Assembly: GCA_950022295.1 (NCBI GenBank)
Contig: OX465595.1
Span: 433,560,270 to 433,624,269, forward strand
Source of the DNA: Bromus sterilis
Taxonomy: Eukaryota; Streptophyta; Magnoliopsida; Poales; Poaceae
Direction of reading: 5' to 3'
Length of the DNA: 64,000 nucleotides
Positions 44,496 to 55,450 of this stretch are shown one piece after another (within the stretch, counting starts at the first letter, position 1; every line of letters begins with the position of its first letter). The notes below the pieces were generated by a model that saw nothing but the letters and a program-made list of their open reading frames with translations, was not told the DNA's origin and ran no database searches. Position numbers and translations under genes: made by a program.

Positions 44496-46105
44496 AACTC
44501 CTCGGGTAATGGCACCCCTTTAGCTTGTTCCAAGCTTGGGGGAGTGCCCGGTATCTTTATCTTTATCTTTTTTTTAGGAGTCAAGTAGAGTCGTATCATG
44601 TCTAGGGAGGTCACTTTATGAAATAGGTGTTGCTTTTAGGTCTATCACTCCTCTTGTGGAGAGCTTTGTATCCGTGAGTGTGGAGTCGTCTATGAAGGAA
44701 TATTAATGAGAAGTCTATTGGTTTCTTCGCTGCACTTGGTATTCTCTTCACGCAATCGACATTATGAGCTGATTCTTATGGGGAGTATTGACCTTATATC
44801 AGGTATGGCTTCGAAAACTTTATTTAATCTTGGCAAGTATAGCTTTGGTCATAACAACAAGCATGTTTTTCTCAAAGTAGCGACATAGCCAGAACCTTTG
44901 TGTTATTATGCTTGAAGTGTTATGTTGACAAGGAAGACAACTTGATGTTTCATGCTAGTTTTGATGTTTATACTTTGTATTGCTTGCATCTAAGTTGTCA
45001 TCAATTGTCTGCTCTCTCAAAGCCTTGCTAGCCAAAACTCTGTACTAAGCGGAATTCTTCTTGTACTTACATACCTTGAAACCAACTTCTTCCACTTGAG
45101 TCCACCATACCTTCCTACTTGTGGTATTCCACTACCACTCCTAAAGTATATAATTTATGTGCTATCTTTAGATGTTCAAAATCTTCTGTTTTGTGCCGCT
45201 GATTCAGCTCATGAGGAAGTGGTGGGTGACCCATGATCTTCTTAATTTGGACAAGTTTTATCTTGGGATTGCATGTCTAATCTGCAAACCCCTAATACGA
45301 GAAGGGACTGGCATGAGTGCCCAGCTAGTAAAATATAAATACTAACACACAAGTTCCTTCGCCCTTTTACGAGTGATAAACAAAGGAATCCAAGGGGATG
45401 TGATCGTCCCCACATGGGAGCCGTTCCTCGAAACTTGTCCAAATCATGAAGTGAGTGAGTTATCTATCAGCAGTCGTTGACGGATCATGCACCTCCCAAA
45501 GTTTGTTTTTATTCTGTTTGATCTAGAGATGGCACATAAGTTTTCCCTGCTTACCCTTTTGCACTGGGTTTATCTTTATTTTGTGTTGAGTCAGTCCTTC
45601 CTACTTCCTTCCTTTCTTGAGAGAGAACAGACATTTGATGTTGATAAAGATGCTTGCATATAAATTTGCATTGAAATCTAGCATGTTACATCTTTGTTGA
45701 CATTATCTTTTGATAAGTGAGTTGTTTACAAAAGCTTATGCTTAGTAAACATCTTCCTTGTGTTGGTATGTGCACTTCTTGACTAATAGCATGTTCTTTC
45801 AAAAGCTTCAACTGTTCCATTATAAGTGAAAGAACAAAAGTAAAAGTTATTAGTTGTTCCTTGACCAAGGCTATGTTTGTCATGATTTGATGAGTTTTCC
45901 AGGTCCTACTTTGTTATAATTGTTACTACGTTCTCATAAGGACCTTATGAGTTGAGGTTGCTGTTGAGGATGCTTAGGTTTGGTGAGAAATCTTGATGCT
46001 TCTTGTTTGTATTCTTTTATCGACACTTCACTCTCTAAACTTGTGGACAGGTTTACTGAGCTCAGCAATCACTTGAGGACAAGCGAGGTCTAAGCTTGGG
46101 GGAGT

Positions 46106-47609
46106 TGATACGTCCAAAAAGCATCACTATTTTATATTGTGATTTTACCCTATTAATTGATATATTCCACTTTAAAAGTATTGTTCTTATGTTGTTTTGG
46201 CTTATTTTACACAGTTTACAACTTTCCGGTGCCGAAGCAGCAGAACCAGAATTCAGCGGTAAAAAGTGGATACCAAGTTGCTGAATCAGATCAAGTCCAA
46301 ATGCGATGAAATTTTATGGGGAGAATTTTTATGAAGATTGACTGGGGATCACCAAAGGAGGAGGTGAGGGGACACACGAGGCAGCCAGAAGGGTGCCTGG
46401 CTCGGGCCCCCTCCTGGCCGCGCCAGGCACCCTCCAGGGTGCCTGGTGGCCCCCCTCGGTGCCCCCTTTCGCCTATATCCCCTGGGGAGGAAACCCCTAA
46501 AAAAAGAGTCGTTTCCGTGTTTCGTCGCCGCCACGGGGCGGAAACCTACAAAGGAGAAAAGCCATCTCCGGCGGTCAGATTCCGCCGGGGAGATCACTTC
46601 CCGGAAGGGGAGATCGTCGCCATCATCATCATCATCGTCACGGGCATCATCGAGATCATCATCAACATCATCCCCAACATCAGCACCATCTCCATCCCAT
46701 CTCATCTCACAATTGCAACTTGTGTTGTAATCTGTACTATCTATCCTATCTACTCTGTTGGTGTTGATTACTACTTTGTGGTGAATGCTATTGAGTTTTG
46801 TTGGAGAAATATCATTGTGTCCAGATTGTTTATCACCCATCTATCACCTCTGATCATGATCTCTTTTATGTCTTGTGAGTAGTTACTTTAGTTCTTGAGA
46901 ACATGGGAGAAGTCTAGTTGTTAGTAGTCATATGATGTTGAATTATTATGTGTTGTTTGATACTTAAGTTGTGTTGTTATTTCTCTAGTGGTGTTATGTG
47001 AGTCGAACACATAACACTTCACCTTTCATGGGCCTAGAGGAATACATTGTGCACAAAGGATGCTTATGGTGGGTTGCCGGAGTGACAGAAACTTGAACCC
47101 CAGTTCGCAGACTTTTGCACAAGGGAGTTATGGATCCTTGATCGTAATGATGTGGTTAGGCTTATGCCTTAATTATTACCTTGTATTTGCGGATGCTTGC
47201 AAGGTGTGTAATCATAAGAGTACACTTATCTTAGTCTAGAAGGTGTACTAGCATTGCTCCACCCACCGACACTTATCAACACGATACATATTACTTGGCG
47301 GAGTATGGTGAAAGTGACTTGACTATCTCTCCCGTGTTTTCTCGAGAACGCTTTAGCTTTTATAAGTTCAGTTCCTAGGCTTATCCTTGTTAAAGGATTG
47401 GGCCACTTGCTACTCCTCAGTTATCCTGTTTACTTTGCCTGTCTTTTACTTTTCTGTTGCTTAAACCAAAAAACCCTAAATATTTACCTTTGAGTGTTTG
47501 CAGCCCTTTCCTTATCCAGTGTCACTTATCAACACCTTCTGCTCCTCGTGGGATCGATACTCTTATTATCGAAAAGCTACAATTGATCCCCTAGACTTGT
47601 GGGTTATCA
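46106..47609 (+). repeat. Element C LTR
   Basis: This 1504-bp repeat begins TGATACGTCCAAAAAGCATC and ends ATCCCCTAGACTTGTGGG then TTATCA, typical of Triticeae Gypsy LTRs. A TATA-like CCTATATCCCC is near 46473. The acidic or Asp-rich ORFs in 46316-46882 come from a CATCAT repeat and are not genes. Confidence 0.72.
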
Positions 47610-47676
47610 AGAATCGTTTATTGGCGCGGTTAACAGGGAAGGCAACGCAACTAAACCTATTAACTTCTCCGCCATC

Positions 47677-48252
47677 AGCTACTGGTCACGGACCCATGGT
47701 CCAAGGGGGACTACTCACGGCACATCTGGGAGGCGTCCATGACTATGGATGGTCTCCCGGAGGGGGTTCCTCCTTCCGGCAGGGTGCCGGGGCAACTTCT
47801 CCAGGCAGCCCCGATCTTGAAACGGCGGCGGCGGCGGTACAGAGGGGAGTTCGAGAGAAAGAGATCGATATTAGGGGTTTCCACCCCGAGGGGTAAATAT
47901 AGGCGAAGGGGGCATCGAGGGGACCCACGAGGCAGTCGGGAGGGTCCCTGGCGCGGCCCACCTGCCCTCCTGGCTGCCTGGTGGTGTCCCCTTTCCCTCT
48001 CTTGGTGATTCCGGAAGCTTCTGTTGCGCTGATTTTTTATATATTTTTCCCGTAATTTTTGGAGCACTTTTAATGGCCGAAAACATGAAATACAAAAACA
48101 GCAGAAAACAGATACTGACAACTAAGTGCACTGAGTTAATAGATTAGTCCAAATAGGTTCAAAAGTGTATGAAAGTTCAAGCAAAACATGGCAAAGTCAC
48201 ACAAAGCATGCATGGAGCAAGCAGAAATTATAGATACGTTTGGGGCGTATCA
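47677..48252 (-). repeat. Element A LTR, right piece
   Basis: GGTCACGGACCCATGGTCC at 47685 matches the corresponding part of the Gypsy I and B LTRs. It continues to TAGATACGTTTGGGGCGTATCA and the CACCC duplication. Confidence 0.7.
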
Positions 48253-48262
48253 CACCCCCACT

Positions 48263-49173
48263 GTGAGCGTCTCGCCATACCCCCTCTCCTCTCTTGCATT
48301 GCGCCCAAATTAACCTGCCGCCGCGCCGCGCCATGGCTGAGAGGGGAGCTCCTCATGTGCGCCGCCATGGCTAGGAGGGAACCGTCGGCCGCCCCTCGCC
48401 GCTCCTCGCCGCTCCGGCCGTCTGCCCCTCACCGCCTTCGCCGCCGGCTGACGTCCATGGCCACGGCCATGGCGTGCGTGCCATGGATGGCTGCAGCAGT
48501 GGGGGGGATTTTTTCTGTTTTATAAGTCTCAATTTTACTAAGTTAAAATGTTCTAGTGTTGGGGGGAAGAAAGAAAAAAGATGGAAGGAAAAAGGAAAAA
48601 GAAAAAGGAGAGGGAAAAAGAAAAATAAGAAGAGGAGAAGAAGAGGGATAGAGGAAGACAAAAAAGAGAAGAAAAATAAAATGGAAAATAATTTTTTTGT
48701 TCATCTTATTTTTTCTGTTTTGTAATTAGTCTTAATTTTACTAAGTTAAAATTTTCTAGTGTTTGATAAGAAAATAGGAAGAGAAGGAAAAAGAAAAAGA
48801 AGGAGAGCGAAAAAAAAATAAGAAAAGGAAGGAGGATAAGAAGATGAGGAACAAGAAAAAAATAAGAGGAGAAGAAGAAACAATAGAATCCTCTTTTTTT
48901 GAAAATCGAGAACGAGAGGGTGTCGAGGATCGCCGTGCGGGTCGAGGATCGGGAACTATACGCGTCGGTACATAGACGGTCGATCGAGGGTCACCGAGAG
49001 AGGTCGTGGGTCGAGTGGGTCGCAGAGTGAGGGTTCGAGGGTCGTCGAGGGGTCGAGGGTCGAGGAACGCTGAGGCGGGTCGCGAGAGGATGCATTGTGC
49101 GAAGTTTTCGATCCAAATCCATGGCTAGCTATCTCATGTTTGTATATTAAGTGTCATATGTTGTAATATTTTG
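48263..49173 (+). other. CACTA-1 intron 1 with purine-rich and GGGTCGAG repeats
   Basis: The donor GTGAGC is at 48263 and an acceptor TTTTGCAG at 49173, 8 bases before the first ATG. Two related blocks (about 48520-48690 and 48715-48895) start TTTTACTAAGTTAAAAT and run into A/G-rich DNA. 48917-49090 is a degenerate array of GGGTCGAG units. No ORF here is believable. Confidence 0.5.
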
Positions 49174-49181
49174 CAGCAACT

Positions 49182-52100
49182 ATGGAGGATGGTCGAAGAA
49201 ACTTAGAAGAAGAAGACGTTATGGGTGAAATCATCCGCGAAGGAGCAGAAGGACCGTCGGTGGGCGACGACATCCAAGAAGGACCGGGACCGTCGATGGG
49301 CGACGACATCCAGGAAGGTGATGTGACCTTGTCGTTTCTGAACGAAACCGATGGTCTGGAAGGAGAGAGTGAAGCAGGCTTCGAGGATGAAGAAGTAGAC
49401 CGTGATGATGACTACGATGAGCGAACGGAGGAAGGAGCTGTTGCAAAGTCCGGCGAGGTATATATATTAGTATATATAGCCTGTGCTGAGGAGACTAGCT
49501 AATTGAATTTATGCATTAATTGTTTTGGTATGTAGACATATATATTAACTCTCTTATTTATTCTTTTCTAGCCCTCCATATCCGGATCGAGCCAAAGTTC
49601 GGTAAGGAGACGAGGCCCAAAAAAAGGTTGGGCCCGGATGAAAAGTTCACGATCACCGGGATTAGGAATGATGGCGAACCGATTGAACCCAAACGGACCA
49701 AGGACGCATTTTCTGCTCAGTGTGGGGTCCTCGTTAGGGACTTTATCCCGATCAGCATCCACCAATGGATAAGCCGAAGAGCGAAGACCCTGAAGTGTCT
49801 TTTGTCACCGATAGACAGAAAGATGAACTTTGGAACACATTGAAGGCAAATTTCATCCTACCGCCAGAGGAGGATCAGGAAAAGCCAGTTATAGAGCCAT
49901 TGATCAAGACTCATGCTCTTAAGAAGATGGGAGAACTATTCAAGAGGTGGAAGAATGACTTGAAAACAAAGTTTGTCGACAAAAATGAGACTCCAATATT
50001 CACCCGTCAATATGAGAAGATAAAAGATCACTGGGACGCATTTGTGGCCCATAAGAAATCGGAGAAGAGTAAGAAGATGTCAGAGACAAACAAGCTAAAT
50101 GCTGCAAAGAAGGAGTTTCACCATCGCACGGGCCAGCCCGTCGTGGGACAAGGCTGAGCATGACCTGATTGAAAGAGGGATCACACCAGAGACATGGTTC
50201 TGGTCACCGCGTGGAAAGACTTGGTTCTTCGGGGCTGGGGGATCATTGGACCCCGAAACAGAGAAGTGCGCTTGGAAGGACAAAAAATTGGACGCAAAGG
50301 TAGAAAAGCTTCGGGAATATTTCGCCAAATCGGCGAAAGGGACGTTCGTTCCCGACAGAGAGAACGACGAGCTCACAGAGGCCCTCGGTAATCCGAAGCA
50401 CACAGGACGAACACGGGGCACGACAGGCTCCGTTCCGTGGAAGTATGGATTTCTCGACGCAGGCGGTTACAAAAGTCGGGAAAGGAATAGGAAAAAGGAG
50501 CTCAACGAAATGCAGCAACTGAATGCAAGAGTAAAAGCGCTAGAGGAGAGGCATCGAGTTGACGAAGCTACCCAAGAAGCTACCCCGCCATCTCAGCGGA
50601 GAAGCGACGTGGCTTCCACCGAGCTTGTTGTTGCGCAGCCTGAGTTGACGGCTCCCACCAGCTACCCCGTGGATGCTATCACGGAGACTCAAGATTGCCA
50701 ACTTCTGGCGAAATTCACGCACCTCACACCCAAGGCGGCTATCAGCAATGTTCTACCTCCTCGCGGAGGAACTTTTCACTCTCGTCCGATTCCACAAGGC
50801 TATGCCGTTGTGATGGTCGATGAAATAGTTGAGGGATATGAGGAGCTCGAGCTTGACTACCCTACCGGTGATGGGGATAGTCGCCTGAGTCAGGCTCTGA
50901 AGACTACATGTCTATGGCGGAAGGAATTAATCAAGCTTCCGAACTGGACGACGCGTGATCATCAGGTACCGCCTCCTTCTCCGTCTGCGCCGGCGCGTCC
51001 CATCAGTCCGCTTGCTTCTTCGCCTGCGCTGACGCGTCCCATCAACCCGCCAGCTCCTCCTCCGCCTCCTCCGCCTGCGCCGGCGCGTCCCATCAACCCG
51101 CCTCCTTCTCCGCCTCCTTCGCCTCCTTCGGCGCATCAGCAAGGGCAGAAGAGAGCTCCCCCCCCCCCCCCGCTCCGGCTGCTCCGACGCGTAATAAGCA
51201 ACAAAGAAAGACAACCGCCGCTGCTCCGACGTCTAGCGGTACATCCAGCGCCGCCGGGAGGAAACACCAATACGGTCCAGCATCTCTCAAGCCTTTTGAA
51301 CCGCGGACATACGATAGGAGCGTGGAGGAAAATGAGAAGATCGTTAAAGGAGAAGTAGATGCATTTTTCAATAAGAAAAAAAATGCACCTTCGAAGAAGA
51401 TGATGTTAGATCCGGAGATAGTGAAGCGCACTGTGGATAACCTGATGCGACCACCAGCGCCTCCGCTGGATGACAACAATGTCTGCATTCTTAAAAAGAC
51501 AGTGAGAGAAGCGCGAAAGACTAGAACCACTACAGCTGACAAAAGGAGATCAGTAACACAAAAAGTGAAAAAAGTTCCCCAGCTCGGCGAACAGGCGAAA
51601 CAATCGTTAGCCCCGTTGAAGGTGTTTAGCGACGATATCGTCGACGTCGAGGGGATGGCGCCCGGTACTAAAATTGGTGATTACATGCCCGCTGATATAC
51701 AGTTTGAATCAATGGAGGAAGTATACACATACCGGTACGGGCATCCTCTCGTCAAACCTGGTACTCCTCTAACAACTATGATGCGAAGACTCCATAATTG
51801 GTACCTGGATTGCTGCAAGTCGTCTGGCGGTCTTGATAATTTGTTCGTTATGGTTAAAGAGAATCGGGACGACCTCGTTGCAATTGAGCTGGTGCCTGTT
51901 CAATTTAAGGAATTATTCTAGCTTTACAATGCAATGGTCATCGATAAACTAATCGTCACTTGCTACTGTTTCTAAGTTATTACTTCTTTAATTAAGTCTC
52001 TATATATATACATCTCAGCTCTTTCATCATGTACAAATAATTTATCCTCTATATCATGCATGCAGATTGAAGATCGTCGAATGCAAGAAAAAAGGAATCG

Positions 52101-53015
52101 ACAATGTTGGGTTCATTAACTTAAATATATTTGATCCATTCGTGGTTAAAAATGAACCCGCAATACCCGAGTCCAACTTGCTAAAATCTTTGCTTCAACA
52201 TCAAAACAAACAGAAAATACTCTTTCCTTACAACTTCAAGTGAGTGTTATACTGTCTTGTCCATATTCGGTTTTCCTTAATACTCGAGGTTATATTAATG
52301 TAATTGATGAGTTATTCATGCGTGCACGGCTTCCACTATGTTCTCCTAGAAATTGATGTTGAGAACGGAGTAGTAACCGTCTTAGACTCAAGACGAAAAG
52401 AACGCAATGAGTATGCAGAGATCATTGAAATGCTCACGAAGTAAGTTCAATCGATCATATATCGGCAACTTTGTTCATTTCCTGATATCAGGTAATAATT
52501 ATTTTCTTTGTGTATGGCAGGGTTTGGAAACAGTTCACCCAAACAATTCCGAGAGTAGTGCCGAAGGAACTGAAACTTTCATACCCGAAAGTAAGTACTA
52601 CTATAGCTAGTTTCGCGCATCTCCCATTGATTCTAGCTAGTCGTTTCATCAATACCATTTATAATGCTTGATTATTAGTTTGATTAATTGAACTCTATTT
52701 CTCGTAAAGTGGATGTTCCAACCAGAAGGGACTAATCTTTGTGGATACTACATTTACGAGTACATCTACAACGAGACGTTCTCTAAGAAAGGCGGCCACT
52801 CTAAAAAATATTTTGATGTGCGTAAGCAACACTATATTCACAATTTTAATTTTTGTTGAGTTTCATTCATATAATATGCATGTATTGACCCCCTTCTTCA
52901 AATTAGCTTTGGGAGCTTCAGGAACAACTCCTACCAAAAGATCGCATAAAAGCAATTCAAAAGGAATTGGCGGGATTCTTTCTTGAGCACGTCCTCGCGA
53001 TAAGAAAGGACAATA
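49182..53015 (+). pseudogene. CACTA-1 gene: Transposase_24 / DUF8039 / Ulp1-like cysteine protease
   Basis: Exon 2 (49182-49457) starts MEDGRRNLEEED and is acidic. Exon 3 begins at 49572. It carries a Transposase_24 (Ptta/En/Spm) region (HHRTG ... WDKAEHDLIERGI ... FVPDRENDELTEALGNPKHTGR), then a DUF8039-like part (LPPRGGTFHSRPIPQGYAVV near 50755), a Pro-rich linker, and, from about 51600 over several small exons, a Ulp1/SENP-like C48 domain. Its catalytic positions are visible: H in FHYVLLEID (52330), D in TVLDSRRKE (52383) and C in GTNLCGYYIYEYI (52733). In TEs such domains are captured SUMO-protease-like genes. Frameshifts near 49765, 50130 and 51165 and a TAG at 51919-51921 disable it. 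Confidence 0.78.
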
Positions 53016-53394
53016 CTATACGGAACTTAATTTCAGTTGTGGAAATTGAGTTCAGATGTTAGCTAGGGATAGATATCCGAAAACTTGTTGTTCGACCAAT
53101 CTCTCGGGGAAGGAGAGGTGTCGATCACTTATCTCTGTATATATATGTTCATGACGATTATCGATCTTCTGTACTTATATTAGTGGTTTCTTCATTTGCT
53201 TAATAGCTAGCGTGTCGAGTTCTCTCTATACGTATAGTACGTAGCGTTGACCAAGCACGAAGATAAGAGAGTACACACCTCTCTTTATTCGCTAGCTAAA
53301 ACAATATATGAAACCCCTAAATTAACCCTGCAAAACACCCTACCCCCCCCCCCCCCCGCCCCCTTTAAAAAAAACCAGCCACTGAAATGCTGCC
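53016..53394 (+). other. CACTA-1 region after the Ulp1-like gene
   Basis: The last coding exon ends near 53015. This stretch is probable 3' UTR and spacer with a run of about 17 C at 53341-53357. No gene is seen. Confidence 0.4.
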
Positions 53395-53614
53395 GCGTGG
53401 ATGTCCTTTGGCCCCGGTTGGTGGCACCAACCGGGACAAAAGGGCCTCCCGCCTGGGCAAGCCACAGCGGCCACGTGGAGGCCCGTATGTCCCGGTTGGT
53501 GGGAAAACCGGGACTAAAGTTTTTGGGCATTAGTAACGACCATTTAGTCCCGGTTCCGGAACCGGGACAAATGGGCCTCTGGAACCGGGATAAATGGTCC
53601 TTTTTCGACTAGTG
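53395..53614 (+). repeat. CACTA-1 right subterminal repeats and terminal inverted repeat
   Basis: Copies of GGTTGGTGGCACCAACCGGG and CATTTAGTCCCGGTTCCGG type motifs end in the terminal repeat CTTTTTCGACTAGTG. TCT follows at 53615. Confidence 0.88.
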
Positions 53615-53617
53615 TCT

Positions 53618-54050
53618 TGCAATGATATCAATGTGCTCCAACGATCACCTCTCCTTGCAAAGTTAGCTAATGAAGAATCATCACTGGTGGAGTTACAAAC
53701 AAATGGCCGCACATACAAAAAGAGTCACTACCTTGCGGATGTAATATATTCAAAGTGGTCCATTTTTGTGAAGCCAATTTCAAGACTTCTAGATTAAAAA
53801 AACTCTACGTTTATAATGCTAAAGCGGTCGTTAGGAAAGGTATGGATAGGGCTTTTGATATTTACAAACCAAATTTGCTATTGTGTGAGGACCAACTAGA
53901 TTTTTGGATCAAGTGATCCTTTGATAGATCATTAGGACCGTATGTGATCATACACAACATGATCAATGAGAATGGGCATGGCAAAGATTTAAATTACACC
54001 TTCTATGAGCTTATGTGGTAGTCCGTGCGACCGCGTGGAAGGGAGAACTT
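53618..54050 (+). pseudogene. PIF/Harbinger transposase relic, C-terminal part
   Basis: It continues the frame broken at 605. CNDINVLQRSPLLAKLANEE is the family's conserved block, followed by NGRTYKKSHYLADVIYSKW (family: YYLADGIYPKW) and FVKPIS. After a shift comes RKGMDRAFDIY, then VIIHNMINENGHGKDLNYTFY, and VRPRGREN near 54030. The third catalytic acidic residue belongs in the ERAFG/DRAFD block. Stops and frameshifts make it a pseudogene. Confidence 0.8.
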
Positions 54051-54498
54051 GGCGCATAATCTAAGAAGAATGACCATCACTTTTGGGAATATAGTTTGTT
54101 TCAAACAATATTTTTTGCACAAAAGGAAAAAAAATCAACACTCATTTGCCTTTTTTTGGCTAGTTCTTGGTGAATCTTTGTTTTCCTTCAAACATAAGCA
54201 TGAGGTGGGATTCAAACCTGCAACCTCATGTGTAGAAGGTACTGAAGCTAATTTTGTTTAAAAAAACATTTCTATTCAAAAAAAATCATTTTTTCTATCT
54301 TTTTATATTTTGAAAGAACAAAAGAACATATTTTTATAGAGGATTGTTTATATGCTTGCCGTGTGCATTTTTATTAATGGATAGCACGGAAATTTTATTT
54401 TAATTTTTTTATGCCATGGCATTTTCTTCTTAAAAACATGGTGGCTTTTTACCTATTTTTTTATAATGCCCCCCATGGCAAACTTCAGAAATGCATAT
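54051..54498. other. AT-rich intergenic stretch; possible tRNA-derived SINE remnant
   Basis: No ORF is believable. On the minus strand near 54203-54213 the sequence GGTTTGAATCC matches a Pol III B box (consensus GGTTCRANYCC), with an A-box-like TAGCTTCAGTA 40 bases upstream. This may be a short SINE remnant, but the evidence is weak. Confidence 0.25.
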
Positions 54499-54940
54499 GT
54501 ACATGTATAAGCGGGTACATGTGATATCATATCCGCACAATGCTAAAAGATTGCTTTGAGATCCGTAAAAACTGTGCTAGGAACATTGCATATTTTATAC
54601 AAAAACCAATGCAATGTACCTAATCCTTAAGGAAAATTCTTCCTTTTTCCAGTGGATTAAACCATGCATTTTCAAATCATATAGGAACCAATGCGTAATA
54701 GCATATTAGTCATATATTTTTTCTGCTCCTATGTTTTTAGAATCCTACAAACAATGAAGCAATTTTAAGTTCCATTTCATATATGTTGGTAGAATTTTAT
54801 GGTATGTATTCAAATAACTACATCTTATGGAAGCTATAATAAAAATAAACGCGTAGTGCAAAAAATATAGAAATTTTTGGCAGAAATCTCAAACGACAAC
54901 GCACGGATAAGATATCACATGTACCCGCTTACACATGTAC
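54499..54940. mobile_element. Inverted-repeat (MITE-like) element
   Basis: The 40-base arm at 54499-54538 and the arm at 54901-54940 are inverted copies with about 36 of 40 positions matching (core ATATCACATGTACCCGCTT). Weaker pairing extends inwards. The space between has no ORF. No clear target duplication was found, so the superfamily is not assigned. Confidence 0.6.
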
Positions 54941-54989
54941 AAAATCCGCACTCAGCAAACTTTTGTGAAATTTTATCACTTATCCATGG

Positions 54990-55445
54990 AAATTTTGAAA
55001 TTATTTTTTACTTTCTTCCAGTGAAGTTTTATTTATTAAGAGCATGTCATATTAATTAATAGAATCATGGCATTTTTGTTATTAGGAGCATGAGAGTTTT
55101 ATTATTAAGAGCGTGGTATTTTAATAAATATAAACTTCAAATATTTATTATTATGAGGATGACACATTTCTTATTAATTTGATGGCATTTTATTAATGAG
55201 AGTATGGAAATTTTTTAGTTAGTAACATGGAAAATTTCTTATTAACCTGATGGTAGTTTTACTATTGAGATCATTGCAATTTATTATTATTTGCATGGCA
55301 TTTTATTATTAACATGATGGGAGTTTTGTTATTAAGAGGATGACAACTATATTTTTCTTGGTGTGTCAATTTTATTTTTTTTCTAGACATGGCATTTTTT
55401 TAAATGCACAATTGACGAAATAAAGCAATTGTTTGTATCATGGCA
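54990..55445. repeat. AT-rich degenerate short repeats
   Basis: Phrases like TTTTATTATTAAGAGCATGG recur at irregular steps of about 25-45 bases. They are also found after the MITE. No coding potential. Confidence 0.45.
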
Positions 55446-55450
55446 TTTTT

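Larger units (their letters stand above)
44309..47676 (+). mobile_element. Gypsy fragment C, plus strand: 3' interior, one LTR, start of an interior
   Basis: A 3' interior (44309-46105) ends in the polypurine tract AAGCTTGGGGGAG and is followed by an LTR (46106-47609) running TGATACGTCC...GGGTTATCA. After the LTR comes a decayed tRNA-Asp-type primer site (TTGGCGCGGTTAACAGGGAAGG near 47620) and a few dozen bases of interior. Interior on both sides of one LTR points to recombination between elements. Its borders have no target duplication. Confidence 0.7.
35619..48252 (-). mobile_element. Gypsy element A, outer shell of a rearranged cluster
   Basis: Its ends are TGATGGCTTCTCGCCC at 35619 and GGGGCGTATCA at 48252, with CACCC duplicated at 35614-35618 and 48253-48257. 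Only two LTR-like pieces belong to it (35619-35982 and about 47677-48252), and both read in the minus direction. They cover opposite ends of an LTR related to those of Gypsy I, so A may be a solo LTR or a heavily deleted element with later insertions. Confidence 0.7.
606..53614 (+). mobile_element. CACTA-1: composite CACTA (En/Spm) transposon with nested LTR elements
   Basis: The left end begins CACTAGTAGAAAACAGGG at 606 and the right end finishes CTTTTTCGACTAGTG at 53614, giving inverted CACTAGT termini. The 3-bp target duplication TCT is at 603-605 and 53615-53617. Both ends have many subterminal copies of TAGTCCCGGTT / ACCGGGACTA. Retained CACTA sequence is about 606-1745, 15905-16464, 33462-35618 and 48258-53614, roughly 9 kb. 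The rest is LTR retrotransposons. It carries an AP2/ERF-like gene (minus strand) and a Transposase_24 / Ulp1-like gene (plus strand). I found no TNP2 transposase in it, so it is probably non-autonomous. Confidence 0.9.

Noticed and set aside
46349..46840. 163-codon Asp-rich minus ORF
   Set aside because: It arises from a CAT-triplet repeat in the LTR of element C; there is no domain and it is within an LTR.
50927..51214. Arg-rich minus ORF opposite the Pro-rich linker
   Set aside because: It is a reverse reading of CCT/CCG-rich codons; the plus-strand frame is supported by the protein on both sides.
53341..53357. Run of about 17 C as a possible regulatory G-quadruplex
   Set aside because: It is a simple homopolymer in the CACTA-1 tail next to an A-run. 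Nothing separates it from slippage or a sequencing artefact.
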